The notes below the pieces were generated by a model. It saw only the letters and a program-made list of their open reading frames with translations. It made no database searches and was not told where the DNA came from. A DNA stretch of 64,000 nt, from assembly GCF_963678635.1 (NCBI RefSeq), contig NW_026971233.1, positions 188,001-252,000 on the forward strand, read 5' to 3'. The position numbers were made by a program, and so were the translations under genes. The DNA comes from Symsagittifera roscoffensis. Its lineage: Eukaryota; Xenacoelomorpha; Acoela; Convolutidae. Each line of letters begins with the position of its first letter. The stretch's first letter is position 1. Positions 1 to 11,010 of the stretch are shown here, piece after piece.

Positions 1-1894
1 GCGTGACGAACAGACGGTGTATCTTATCTGAATTTATTCTATGAGCATAACCAAAAGGTCATAACTCAATTTGTCGTTTTATTCTTAGTTTTTGTTTACA
101 TGGGCTATAGTTTTTTTCAAAAAACTTTTTAATTAAGTTGTGACAAAAATAAACTTGTCTCCGAGCGGGATCACTTTTTGATTGTATGAAAAACAGGAAT
201 ATTGACTTAACGTTGAAGTTTTCGGTGTGTTCGATCATTTTTTACATCTCAAAGCTGGTAATGTGAAATTTTCAATATGTCTCTTTGAATAATTTCATTT
301 AAATAGACGTACTGGTTTAAAAATGAATGGTTTCTTAATTCTGCGTTTTCCTTTAATTAATGATGGTGATTATTTAGTAGTTTTTTTAGTAGTTTTTTTA
401 GTAGTTTTTTTGGTGTTTATCGAAACGTTTAAGTCCTGAAGTTCCTGTATTGTCGTGTTTGTAACTGATTCCGAGACTACGTTTTGCTTTTTCGAAAATT
501 TTCTTTTGATGTTTTGTTTTTGTTTGTTAATATTGTGTTTTTACGTGTTTGTCTCTTTGATCTGATAAATCCTTTTGTTTGTTTGTGATGTTTAATTACA
601 AGATCGTACCTTTCGTTTTCAAACGAACTACTATATAATATGATTGTTTGTTTACTGCCTAATTTGTCTCATGAAATAAGTTTTAGTATGAGGAATGCAA
701 TAACTCGGGGGTTAGAGGTTATTTTTTCTTAAACTGTTGTTTCTTACAATTTTTGTGTAATTATCTTAACTTGGGAAATAGATTGTCGTAATTGCCGGGT
801 TGAAGAGAAAGTATATCGATTCGTGAGAACGATTCCATTCTTTCTCGTGCTTATGTTTTAATATATGATGAACTTACTTAATATTACCTAGGGGTTGTGA
901 TTTGTCATCAAGCGTTGTGGAATAGTTAATCAATCAACAAGGTTTAGGTATAATTAGAACACAGGTAGATCGTTAGACTCTATTTTATGACTTACTAAGT
1001 TTTCTAGTGTTTTAGCCTGGGTCATCTAAAAGGAGGGCTCAATCGAAGGACGAGTAAGCGAAGTTCTCACTTTATATCTTAATTAAAACGGTTAGTTTTT
1101 TCTAAAAGTTCTAATAGTCTTGGGTTGTTTATAAGTGTTAGAGAGTGAATCGACGTTTTATGTCGTTAGACACTTAAAAATAATGTGGTTGGGAGAACAA
1201 AATTGTTCTGATTTGATCCAAGTGAAGCCTTGATGATCAGAATTTAGGGAAATTAATTTGATTTGATTGAAACTGAAAATCCAAGGAAAGCCTTGATAAT
1301 GTGTTTTTTTTAATTATAGTGACTTCAGAAAAAACAAGGATAAGCCTTGATAAAATTTAAAGAAAAGTTTAAGTTTACAAAAGTTTAGTTCAGGGTTTGA
1401 ATGATATTAGTTTTTTGATTGCTGCCGTTATTCCTTAGAGGATGAAGCTGGGATGAGGAAAAGATAATGTGTGCAAAATTTTTCTTCAGATTATTTTTAT
1501 GTCAATAAATAAAAATCTAAATTCACTGTGTAAAAGATTTTAAATACAAAACTTCTTCTTCCGGCGTTTGTTTCACTAGCATATGATGAACTAGTCGGTT
1601 CCTTCTCATTAGTTTTTCACGCCTTGTTCTTGATCTTCTTGCAATACCTGGTAATTCTCGTATTGTTCGGAAAATTGGCGTAGACCTATTGAGTCGTGGA
1701 GACATTTCTATTAAATTCTCTATTTCATCTAATTTTTTTTTGCGATTTCCAATTGTCTAATTCTAATTTTAATTTTCTAATTCTAGGTTAATTAAGGTCT
1801 TGTTCGAGACTTATGGTCGCACCAGATGAGTTATAACCTTTTGGTTATACTCATAGAGAAATTTCAGATAAAGTACACTGTCTGTTCGTCGCGC
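1..1894. mobile_element. Non-autonomous TIR DNA element, possibly cut by window start
   Basis: The first ~72 bases (GCGTGACGAACAGAC...) return as an imperfect inverted copy at about 1823-1894 (...GTCTGTTCGTCGCGC), so the two ends form TIRs of roughly 70 bp including the motif ATAACCAAAAGGT. The interior has no long ORF; a 60-codon frame on the minus strand (1523-1705) is Arg-rich and unrecognised. Inside are a short tandem repeat of TAGTAGTTTTTT (371-413) and three spaced copies of AGCCTTGAT (about 1229-1350). No transposase is seen, so it is probably a non-autonomous derivative. A target duplication cannot be judged because the left end coincides with the window edge. Confidence 0.6.
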
Positions 1895-3240
1895 TATCTT
1901 ATTTTCGACCGGATAGATTCGTGCAACTTTTTAGTCCAATACCAACCTTAGTGCTATTCTCGTATCTCCTAGTCTCAAAAGATCTAGTCTATACTGGTTT
2001 TTGCGTAATAGTTCTTGGAGTTTTATCCAGAAGGAGAACAGCTGTAGACTAAGATTTATTCAAGTTGTTCTGGTGCTGAAACTAAAAGTAGTTTCAGCAC
2101 TTACAATTGAGTGTCAATATTAGAGATGGAATATGTTTGGTTATTAGCAATTTTTCATAAACTTTGTGAATTAACTTTATGTCCAATTTTAAAAACTAGT
2201 TTAGAGCTGGTTCCAGTAGCTTAGAGTGAAAATCATCTTCATCCTAAGCATTTCGCGACCTGTAATAAAAAGTGCGAGCGGTCATATTTGACCCAACGAG
2301 AGTACAGACTGATAAAAAATGGTCGAAGGTCAAAAAAATTGCAAAGAAAGTAGGAGCACCGATCATTGGTAATTTTTATCGAAACTGCAATTTTCAACCA
2401 AAAACGGAATTGGATCCAAAATGAGTCAAACCTGAACACTGACCATTCAAACAGCTGACGTGCATAAGTGCGTTCCCGTTCATTCCCCAGATGAACTTTC
2501 AATGACTGCCACATCAAACTACTAAATATCCAAAAGTAATAAGAAACGAATGTAATCGTTATATTTGATAACCAATCTCCACTCAACATAAAAAGTTTTC
2601 CTTCTGACTAAATTATGGATTCAAGATCAGAAGCTTTCCAAAGCTATGAATGAGTGATTGGAGAAAAGATTAAATTCGGAGCCCAAAAACTTCAAAGCGG
2701 TGAAAAACTTGAAGAACCGCCTTCCTTTCGAAACCCCATGAGACGCACTTGGGACAATTCAAAATTTATATCTCGCCTGGTACTACTGATGTACCAAACC
2801 TGTGCAGACATATCCACGCTGTAAGAAACTGAGGACCTTTTATGTAAGGAGATAAACGTTTACGATAATTTTCCGGTGAATTGCACGACACATCTTCCAA
2901 GAGTTAAAAGAGTTTTTAATGATCTCTTTTTATCAGTAGTCATCAATAAATCAGAATTATTGTTTATATTTAAAAGAATTATTCAGTTCAATTCCTTTCT
3001 AAATCTAAGTCTGGTTAAAAATAAATTAGCCAAGAAACCCATTACTTCTGGATTTTAGTAACTTGATAAATATTTCTTACTAATAAAATTTCCATTTTGA
3101 ATCAGTAACTTTTGAATCAGTTCATTTTTCAATCAGTCATTTCTTTTTTTACTAGGTTTGATTACTTTGCAATCGTTCACGAAAGATGACGTGTTGCTGG
3201 ATGCCGAGCAGTACTGCCTCCAACCAGTAGTTCTAAGTGA
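1895..3240. other. No gene recognised
   Basis: This AT-rich stretch holds a 116-codon open frame on the minus strand (2239-2589), rich in Phe, Ser and Trp, that matches no family I know. The plus strand of the same interval also gives short lysine-rich frames. I see no supporting start context, splice pattern or conserved motif. Confidence 0.4.
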
Positions 3241-3243
3241 ATA

Positions 3244-3399
3244 AGTAATACAAATTGCAAGATGGTAGAAGTTGTTCCTTCCAGCATAGGTGAAAAAATA
3301 GTCATCCTAAAAGCCAGGAGAGACATTGCACCTTTCGAGCAACTGCGTTTTGACTATGGAGACAAAGTTGCTCAAGGGTTGTTTGATGACAGCAGTTAA
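3244..3399 (+). pseudogene. C-terminal fragment of a SET-domain protein (last exon or remnant)
   Basis: The frame ending at TAA 3399 reads NCKMVEVVPSSIGEKIVIL followed by ARRDIAPFEQLRFDYGD. Asn-Cys, then a hydrophobic strand, then 'RDI...E.L.FDYGD' is the end of a SET methyltransferase domain, where the final Tyr belongs to the active site. Only about 45 residues are present, and an in-frame TGA lies just upstream at 3238-3240. It is therefore either the 3' exon of a gene whose other exons are outside or unrecognised, or a scrap. A pyrimidine-rich acceptor-like site (TTTTTTTACTAG) lies at about 3150, but the frame that follows does not join cleanly. The motif match is fair; the gene model is not. 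Confidence 0.45.
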
Positions 3400-4234
3400 A
3401 TGGGTTTTGGGTTTTCTACAAAACTTTAAAATCGTTTTGTTCCGGGGAACGTTTTATCAGTTTTCTACTCAAATTAAAGTTTATAAGAGTGCGTTTGTGT
3501 TCATTATTTTGTATTTTAAACCTGTTCTAATTTATGTTCAAATTTACTAATAAAATTTTCGAATAATAAGAACTGAATGTGTACAAATATGTAAATTTAC
3601 TAAGAAATTTAGAAAACAACAAGATTAGGATAGCATTAACATTAAAATGTGATTGATCGAACTAAACTGAAAAATCAAAGTAGCCGTTTTCAATCAAAGG
3701 TTTAAAATCTAAAAGAATATATCCAGGAATTTAGTTAAGTAATGGTTAAAGGTTTGTTCGTGGATTCCACAGACAATGCTTAAGTAATTGTTCGTAATTT
3801 CTGCATTTGTTGTTCTAACTAGTCATTGTTCAAGCTGTTTATTGCTGGATAACTCACTTACAATCTGCGGAATCCGCTAACAGTTTTTTGATTCAATAAA
3901 AACAAACTGTTGCTCTCTAATACAAATTTATTAATAAAAATTACCTGAGATCATGAAAAATCATTGTCGCCCAAAATGGTACAAGGCAATTGATCTACTA
4001 AGAAATTGAGAGAATAACATGATTGAGAATGAATTACGAATGTCTTAATGTAAAGCAAGAGAGCAAGTTTAAGAAATGAATGATCGACCAATGGTCGATA
4101 TGAAACATACTTAGCAGGTATCTAATAAGTGGTAACTCAGCTAGAACTAAGTCTACAAACTCTACAAATCGTAAAGTAAAGAAATTGGAAAATAGAATTT
4201 CAATGAGTTCAGTGAGTTTTAAATGTATTCGGCG
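3400..4234. other. No gene recognised; contains one copy of a dispersed repeat
   Basis: Only short frames are present. Bases 3675-3750 share a diverged ~80-bp block with 7105-7190 (GCCGTTTTCAATCAAA ... ATTTAGTTAAGTAATG), suggesting an interspersed repeat family. Confidence 0.4.
3675..3750 (+). repeat. Dispersed repeat, copy A (copy B at 7105-7190)
   Basis: The two copies share AAAAATCAAA, CCGTTTTCAATCAAA, GATATCC and GAATTTAGTTAAGTAATG in the same order and spacing. Copy B lies 3.4 kb away in the same orientation. No terminal structure is visible, so the class is unknown. Confidence 0.45.
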
Positions 4235-5030
4235 TCAAATTCTTCCTAAAATTCTTCTTCCTGATCTATCGTCGACGATATTTCGATCCCGGAATCTTGG
4301 TCTGCGACTATGATGGGTGATTTTCCATTGGGTGATTTCCGCGATGTCTGAACGTTCCCCAATTTTGCAAGGGGAATGAGGAAATAAGAAGTTGACCAGC
4401 ACAAGTAAGCAGACGGTCTGATTGTAGATCTGGGCTGTTTGGCAACATGATGCGTTTCCTCTGGTGAGCTGTCCAGCACTATTGGCTCTAGAGCGGATCC
4501 GAAGGATGGTGGTCAAGGAAGACTGCTGTCTTGAGACGATTTCTGAGGGGAATCCGGAATGTCGATATTTTCTGTCGACGAATTTGTGATCGTTTGCATG
4601 AGCGTCGGATTTCCGCCAGTCAAGTTCCCACTGGTCGTCTTTTTCCAAGGGTTGGCTCTGGGACTTCTGGGGAGGCGATGATTTCCTCTTTCCGGCTAAA
4701 ATATGTACATTTTCCAAAGTGAACGTGTGGTTCGAAGAATGATCAATCGCCTCTTCAAATGGAATAAAATACGATTTTTCAATACATTAAAAAAATTACC
4801 TCCAGCAGTGGCCAATTTCGCTAGAGTAGGCCGTTTCCGATTAGAGATTGGAATTGGGGTTGTCCATGGGTAATATTTGCCAGTGGGATGTCCGAGTCTG
4901 AGGAGGAGATTGGGGTTGCTCGATTTCCATGGATAACCTTTGCAAGTGGGATGTCCGAGTCCGAGTCTGAGGAGCATTCCGTGACCGCGTCTTCGTATCC
5001 GTCTCTGCTCCATCGTGTAGCTCCCAACTC
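4235..5030 (-). pseudogene. Unrecognised minus-strand coding remnant with DSDIPLA repeats
   Basis: On the minus strand, frames at 5027-4821 and 4717-4235 look protein-like (Ser/Asp- and Gln-rich) and are separated by a possible donor (GGAGGTAATT, near 4800). The first contains two copies of SDSDIPLA followed by His-Gly, encoded by a ~65-bp direct repeat (about 4856-4915 and 4916-4980). Gene decay or splicing would be needed to join the pieces. Position suggests it may be the 3' part of the same decayed retroelement as the integrase fragment just upstream on that strand, but this is inference. Confidence 0.25.
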
Positions 5031-5136
5031 TTTGCCCGGCGGTCTGATTTGATTGACTTTCCTTGATCTAAAAGATTATCAGTAGAGATCAGAAAGCGTC
5101 CAAAGGGCCGGCGAAATCTAAGTTATTCTCTTATCG

Positions 5137-5490
5137 TTAATGAAAATTCCGGTATTTGCTCATATTTTCGGACAACAACACCTCAAGGTTCTTATCGACT
5201 TTTGAACATTGGTTGCAAGGTTTGCCGAGGTGATATATTTCCCTATAAATATGTGGCCATCGGATATAAGAATTCAGCCAGAAAACGTCATGCCAAACTG
5301 GCCTGGATGGGACACGTGTAGCATCGAACTGAATGCGCCTCGGGCCGCAGCTGGTATTAGTTTTTTGTTTCCGAGAAAAGTAGATCAACTTTGGTGCGCA
5401 GGCCCTTCTCTGTTTTTCATGTAAAATCCATGAATTTCCTGTGGGCGACCTGCCTTCAGTGTTTTGATGAGATCCCATAAGAACTGTCAT
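5137..5490 (-). pseudogene. Fragment of a Ty3/gypsy-type integrase (zinc-binding region)
   Basis: The frame contains YIRWPHIYREIYHLGKPCNQC, resembling the H2C2 zinc-binding part of gypsy integrases (W-P-x-[ILM]-x-x-[DE]-I ... C-x-x-C). The two Cys of the knuckle are visible (C-N-Q-C). The catalytic core is not found downstream. A further minus-strand frame upstream (5761-5456) contains VIVPDWSAKRSVK and could be the linker between RNase H and integrase. The fragment is on the opposite strand from the complete retrotransposon at 11-23.7 kb and belongs to a different element. Confidence 0.4.
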
Positions 5491-6110
5491 CCTTGGTCAT
5501 TATTTGTAGTAACTTCTTGGAGCAGTGATTTGCTGGTATATTTGGGGAAGAAGGTAAAGATAAGTTAGATTTGTAGCGTTTCATTAAGTTAAAGTGGTCA
5601 TTGTTAAGTAGGCCGTCTTTAAATTTCAATATTGTGTTCCTCTGGTACTTGACCGATCGTTTAGCAGACCAATCTGGGACGATAACTAAAAGTTCAGAAA
5701 ATTTTGATGGGGAAGTTCCCGTGGTATTCAATCTTTTTGGTAGCAAACTATCGTTAAGCATTATGAAATATAGCAGGGCCGAAAACGAAATGATTTTGTA
5801 GTTAAAAAGCGAATTATCTAGCGCTAATTAATAGCAGCAATAATTCTACGATTAAATGAACCTAAAGAGCTATCGATTCAAATTTGACCAATCACATCGC
5901 TTGAATTGCTTGTTACCGATGGGAGAAAAGTATTTACATTTTGATTTACAGCGACCGACGGTCTGTTCAAGTATATTTTATTTAAAACGGTAAAAGTTTA
6001 AGAAATCTAGTTTTTTTTTTCGATCGTGTTAGGTAACAGAAAGTGGATCTAGAGGTGGAAAGTGAAAATTGTTTTGCGATGAACGTAAGCCACAACCTCA
6101 ATCCGAATCT

Positions 6111-6541
6111 ACCACGAGGGTGCGTATTCATATGTTCCAAAATAAAAAATTAGTCACATAGGTTCCAAAATAAAAAAGCAGTTGCATAAGTTCCAAATCG
6201 TTTCAATTGGTCAAGTGACTAAATAAGCAGAGTCTTGGTTTAAGGTCGCCGGTTGGCGCGCTAGGCGCGCGTCGCCGTTTCGCGGCGATAACCGGCTCTA
6301 AATTTTGTAGAGAGTCCTTCCCTTTGGAGGCAAGCTCGCAACACGTTGGCGCGGCTGAGGCGGAAACTAATCTGCAGCTTGAGTTTAAACTGGCTGAACA
6401 GAAAACAATCAATCCATAAATTCGTTGGCTCAAATTTTAACCAATCAGAGTTCATGAAGATAAGTTTTGGAACTTATACAACTGGTTTTTAATTTTGGAA
6501 CCCATAAATATTGGAACCTATGGGAATTCACCACCACGAGG
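6111..6541. mobile_element. 413-bp MITE (6120-6532) with 9-bp target duplication
   Basis: ACCACGAGG occurs at 6111-6119 and again at 6533-6541. Between them the ends form TIRs: left GTGCGTATTC...GTTCCAAAATAAAA...GCAGTTGCATAAGTTCCAAA, right its inverted counterpart ...TTTGGAACTTATACAACTGG...GGAACCTATGGGAATTCACC. The motif GGTTCCAAAAT(A/T)AAAAA occurs twice per arm. The middle is GC-rich with GCGCGC-type palindromes and holds no gene. The 8-9-bp target duplication would suit hAT-, Merlin- or Mutator-like families; the superfamily is not settled. Confidence 0.65.
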
Positions 6542-7215
6542 TTGAATGTCAAACTCCATAGGGATCAACCGTGCAACTTGACATGACATTAATTTTCGCC
6601 TTAGGCTATGTTTTTGACTTTGATCCCTATGAAAAGTTGACCTTAAACATTTTCTTATTAGCTTCAAGTTTGAATCTATGGCTGCTACGAATCAATTCGA
6701 GTTTACATTCTAGGGCGTTTACGAATTATTTCGTAACATGCCATAGTTTTAAATTAAAACTACTACTAATGTTACTGTTGACCTATCCTAAAATAAAATG
6801 AAATCAGTTCTTAAATTTTCGTTTAGCCGAGTTAAATCAAAATCAACAAACAACATTGTAAATAAATATTTTTTTTCCTAGGCATTTTGTTAAATAATTA
6901 TTAATTATGGAATTTAACTAATCGAATTAAATGGTTTGACAGTTTCAATTGGTTGCGTTAAGCCGCAAACCTGACTGTTTTTGATACGGCTACAAAGATT
7001 TGCTGGGATATGTCAATAATTATTTATGGGAGGCGGCGCAATGAGCAGAATGGTCTAAGAGCAGAACGGGTCCAAAAACTTTATTTATGATACACATAGG
7101 AAAACTAAATTTAAAAATCAAAATGGCCGTTTTCAATCAAATTTGAAATTGTGAAGGGGGATATCCACGAATTTAGTTAAGTAATGACTTCAAAACGATT
7201 TTAAAAGCTTCAAAA

Positions 7216-7470
7216 TTGAAGCTAAAATTTGATGATAAAAAAAATTTGATGATAAAAAAGCTCAAGGATGTGAGGGAAACAAGTGAGCTGGAACTGGGCG
7301 AGGAGGAGGCTCAGCCTACCATAGGAAGGAACTTCAAGACAAAATTCGAAATTCCGAATGAGTACTCAGAGAACATCATGATAACGGACAGCGACTTCAT
7401 CCTGTCAGACAGGATCAGCCGCGATTTGCTTGTAAAATTTCAATTTCGGCCTGAAGTCCCTTCGGCTTGA
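7216..7470 (+). CDS. Small unrecognised ORF
   Basis: 84 codons, Lys/Glu-rich, with an N-terminal internal duplication (the 18-bp run around AATTTGATGATAAAAAA occurs twice). The central part, ELELGEEEAQPTIGRN and onwards, looks like ordinary protein rather than noise. It has no match I recognise. It follows a dispersed repeat directly and has no evident partner exons. It may be a real small exon or chance. Confidence 0.2.
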   Translation: MKLKFDDKKNLMIKKLKDVRETSELELGEEEAQPTIGRNFKTKFEIPNEYSENIMITDSDFILSDRISRDLLVKFQFRPEVPSA

Positions 7471-7939
7471 AGTCACGTCGGCTTGTTGCCCTAGACCCCA
7501 CAAAATGACCCCATGTTAGGCCCCAGACAGGATATGTAGGGCATACCACTAGCGTGGGTTACTTGAACGTCGTTTTAACACTTAAATTGTCGAAATTGAT
7601 CTCTTGTTTGGTTGTGCTATTGTGAGCTGAGTACTATATGGGCTCAGTTTGTTCAGCTACATGAAGGGGGTTCAGTATTAAGAGTCTGCGGTGATTATTC
7701 AGCTCTATGTTCCCTTAGAGCCACGATTACAGAAACCTTACTTTCACCACTAGTTTGACATTGCTCCATCAAAAGTGGTCGCTTGTCCGGCAGCTTTCGG
7801 AAACTCTAGACTTTTTGACATATTTGTAAATACGACGGGATAGGATTAGTTCATCCAAAGACGTCTCCAGCAATGCTTAGAAAACTACGTGAGCACTTGC
7901 CAGGTTTGATGAAATTGCAGAATAAAAAAAAACTTTTCG

Positions 7940-9037
7940 AGGAATAATGGGTCTTGGTTATGCAATCTTCCTCCGCCTCGCATTGTCCTACTTTGAAACT
8001 CCTAGTTCGCATGGTGGTTGGATTTTTCGAGAGCTTCGCACAAATAGGCCCAGGGAGTTTTTATAAAATTTTTCACCACAAGCCGTGGCATTATGAGTAA
8101 TTTTAGTTTGTAGGGAGTCAATCCTTGTTTTCCAAAGATAAGCACTGAAACTTGATACTAAATTTCAGCCCCTTTTTTGTACTCTATAGCGTTAAAATCA
8201 CCTCTTGCTCTGAGTAATTTCGTGCAATCATTCAAGCTCTTTCTCAAAAATTCACTGGCATCTTTAGTGGGGATGCACACGAGGGTTTTTCGAGACGAGA
8301 CTCGGGTAGATGGCTTGTAGCACTTTTGCAGACTTAACGTACGTATCTGTGTTTTCTTTGGGGCGAACAGCAACTTCAGTTTTCCATACTCCTGCAAAGA
8401 TATACTCAATTTCTGTGCTAGCCTCTTTCATTTCGTCCTTGTCAGCGATAACACTCAGCGCTCAGATTCCAGAAAAAGAGACTGCACCCACTTTGCCAGC
8501 TTTGTCTGTTCCTCCTATCGAGACAGTGGTCAAATGAAAAAAAAATTGTTTTTTGGCCCCCCTGTCTGGTCAAATTTTCCTCAAAGCGCTGATTGGCTAA
8601 CTTTTAGTGAGGATGCCTATCATCGGTTATTTTTTGTGACATTTTACAAAGATCTGTTTCCACACATCGGGTAATCATGTGGGTGGCATCTGGACAAACG
8701 CATCTAATGTCTTCAATGCTGACCAGTGACGTCTTGGGTAACTTTTTTCGAAATAGCCCATTGAGTTCAGTTCTTTTACCACTCTCTGGCTCGCATGTTA
8801 GTGGGCGGAAGCCTGTAGTGTCATTTGACACATCCAGTGGGAGCCACGAGACTTTATCAGATGACTGCTCATTAGAGACACCAATAACCAGCCGCAACAA
8901 AAATGGTGAATCGCCACTATAGTTCAGCTTTGCTCCTAACGGTCTTAGGGAATTGATTTAGCTGTAAAACCAACACGATTCTTGATTGCCTGCTGTGGTG
9001 GGACCAACGTTCTGCTGTCTTTTCCACGGTACGCTCG
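7940..9037 (-). pseudogene. Decayed conserved gene of unknown function, downstream exon(s)
   Basis: Transcribed right to left. An acceptor (TTAAATTCAG, ending at plus-strand base 9038) starts an exon reading RAYRGKDSRT, in phase with the exon at 9257-9583. After a frameshift it continues as NVGPTTAGNQESCWFYS, hits a stop (TAA, about 8963), and goes on as LNYSGDSPFLLRLVIGVSN ... CVCPDATHMITRCVETDL. Further frames (about 8530-8160 and 8110-7940) give IEYIFAGVWKTEVAVRPKEN and GLTPYKLKLL...CEALEKSNHHAN, then a TAG, then SRTMRGGG. The piecewise continuity over ~1.1 kb shows an old protein gene with at least two stops and several frameshifts. The D-x-x-H and GDS motifs suggest an enzyme or transposase-like fold, but I cannot name the family. 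Confidence 0.5.
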
Positions 9038-9256
9038 CTGAATTTAATGATAATATTATTCAAAGTGGTACGTACATTCAAAAGTTTGAATTCTCAGTAT
9101 TTTAAGGCTTGGCTGTGGATTCCATTAACAATGATTTTAATTCACATTGGTTCATACTGATTTGGTCGAGTTAACCATACTGACTATATATAACATATAA
9201 GCGATGCCCAGATCAATATTCATGAGAGATTTTTTTCCAAAACAAAATTGACTTAC

Positions 9257-9583
9257 CTGCGAAACAGAAAACGCTGCTCGTCGACATAAGAGGAGCCTGA
9301 ACGCGAGCCTGGTAACCTCCACACCACAAATCTCACAGCTGTCTCCCCAGATATCCACGCGTAATCCTTGAAGCTCCGTGGTTTTCAGTGAAAGAAACGA
9401 AGCTACTTTGACGCGTGAAACTAGGTCACCTTGAAATCGAGAAAATGTTTTCTGGATCTTATAGAAATTTGTAAAGTGAGCCACTATTTCGGCGGTTGCT
9501 CGACGAACGCGTCGAAGAGAAGGAACGAAAGATTTCAGGCCTGTAGTTTCCAGCCGAGATCGAATAGTGTTGATAAAATTGTC
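9257..9583 (-). pseudogene. Same decayed gene, exon cut by the Polinton insertion
   Basis: An uninterrupted minus-strand frame runs from the Polinton target site (9583) to a canonical donor: CAG at 9257-9259 followed by GTAAGT (plus-strand 9251-9256). It includes LKTTELQGLRVDIWGDSCEI and LAFRLLLCRRAAFSVSQ. The intron to the next exon is 219 nt and the splice is in phase 0. The frame is still open where the Polinton begins. Across the 46-kb insertion the same frame resumes at 55592-55618, so the Polinton disrupted this exon. GC content is clearly above that of the neighbouring DNA. Confidence 0.55.
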
Positions 9584-9589
9584 AATGTT
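9584..9589 (+). repeat. Polinton target site duplication, left copy (AATGTT)
   Basis: This six-base sequence lies directly outside the AG that starts the element and pairs with AACGTT at 55586-55591 (five of six bases alike). Polintons make 6-bp duplications. AACGTT is itself palindromic, so an extra 6 bp of TIR is a formal alternative. Confidence 0.6.
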
Positions 9590-9830
9590 AGTACTAGAAG
9601 AGTGACGGAGAGTGGGGGGAGGGGGTGTTTGAAGACCCCTAGGTCTTAAGATAGGGAATAGAGCATCCGGTCTGCAAGCTATGTATTAAGATAGGGAAAA
9701 TATTTCCCAATATATTAAGATAGGGAATAGGTTTCTCATTGTCTTAAGATAGCAGGTTTCAAATGGTAAGCTTTCAGACGGTAAGATGGTAAGTTTCAGA
9801 AAAATTTTGACGCTGGAATGTTTTGAGCTC
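9590..9830 (+). repeat. Left Polinton TIR with subterminal AAGATAGGGAATAG array
   Basis: Inverted copy of 55350-55585. Inside are four spaced copies of TTAAGATAGGGAATAG or shortened versions and two copies of the (GAT)GGTAAG(A/T)TTCAGA-type motif. Clustered subterminal motifs in transposon ends are commonly transposase or terminal-protein binding sites; that role here is inference. Confidence 0.8.
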
Positions 9831-10097
9831 AATTTTGATGATACTTGCTTTTCTAAGCTAGCTTCTACGGTTTGGATGTTTTGATTATTGTTTTATAGGT
9901 TTGATTCAATGAGAAAACTATCTAAAAAGCTATACTGAAACCTAACGAAACTTCGAGAAAAATTGAGCAAAAATTTTGAGCAAAAACTTAAATTCAAAAG
10001 ATGAAGTATAAAAGTCACTGCCTCGTATAATCAATTTACCACAATTTTACAGTTAGTTAATCAATACTGAATTGAATGCTATTTCACGATCAGTTAT

Positions 10098-11005
10098 TTA
10101 CGAGTGCAAAGGTTTTGTGTATATTACGTCGTCCTGAACTTGTCTTTTAGGGTAAAAGTAGCTCAATACCTTCTTTGTTTGCTTGTATGTAGTAACCGTA
10201 TGATTATTGGTTCTAAACCCTCTGTTTGTTGAAGTCAAGTTGATTGCTTCATCGAGTGCTTTCCTGTATTTTTCCATAAGACCATCACAGGATTCCTCTA
10301 GAATTCTTTTATTCAATCCTTTACTGCAAAACTTCATCTTGTCTGATTTGTTGTCATAGCAACAATAGGTCTTGCTGCATAAACACAGCATCTCCGTACA
10401 TCTAAATTGTTCTTTGAACAGATCAGGCTCTCGTTTATCAAGCAACACATGTTCGTTGAAAGAAAATCGTTTTCGAATCTGCTCTAATTGAATCTCTCCA
10501 ATCTTTTTCTCTCAATTTTTCCTTGTCACCTTTTTTCTCAGGACGAATACAATCATACAAGTTTTCCTCAGCAAGAGCAAAATACAGCAAATCCGTGTCC
10601 ATTTCTAATTCCTCAAACTTTTTTACATCACGAAACTTGTCAAAAAATTGTAGTAAAGCTCAAGCATTCTCAGCTTTGCATACTGCAGGATGAAAAATCC
10701 GACTATTATGGGTTCTTGTGCTCAATTATTGACTTTAGTAACTCAATATGGTACAAGCCTTTCTGAACAGTGTTCAATTGTTTGAAGAGTGGTTCATTAA
10801 TTGCTCTGTGTGTTTTCTCATCATTTAAAAAATTTGTGATTGATTGTCTCGATCTGTCCATTATCTGGTCACCGTAGGATGAGTTACCTGAAAGCTTCAT
10901 ACTCTCAGCAACAACACCGGATAAAGGGTTCTCATCTCCTTACCTTCTAGCATCAAGAACTGCAACAACTGATTGAACAAACTTGTTGAAGCATTTTCGA
11001 GGGAG
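10098..11005 (-). pseudogene. POLB: Polinton DNA polymerase B, C-terminal part (split gene)
   Basis: Transcribed leftward. Visible pieces are KCFNKFVQSVV near the retrotransposon border, then the palm motif B region MKLSGNSSYGDQIMDRSRQ (10900-10846), motif C as EMDTDLLYFALAE (near 10600; the two catalytic Asp of DTD are kept, the usual Ser after them is Leu), and the C-terminal thumb region FRCTEMLCLCSKTYCCYDNK (10448-10098). A TAA lies in 'DARR*GDENPLSG' and there are frameshifts between the pieces. The rest of the gene is at 23754-26777, on the far side of the LTR retrotransposon. The protein-primed family B polymerase copies the element's linear genome. Confidence 0.85.
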
Positions 11006-11006
11006 A

Positions 11007-11010
11007 TACT
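11007..11010 (+). repeat. Retrotransposon target duplication, left copy (TACT)
   Basis: TACT precedes the 5' LTR and recurs at 23750-23753 directly after the 3' LTR. Removing the element and one TACT rejoins the polB frame (…RFVQY before, P-x-K-C-F-N after). A 5-bp ATACT reading is possible if the LTR ends one base earlier. Confidence 0.75.
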
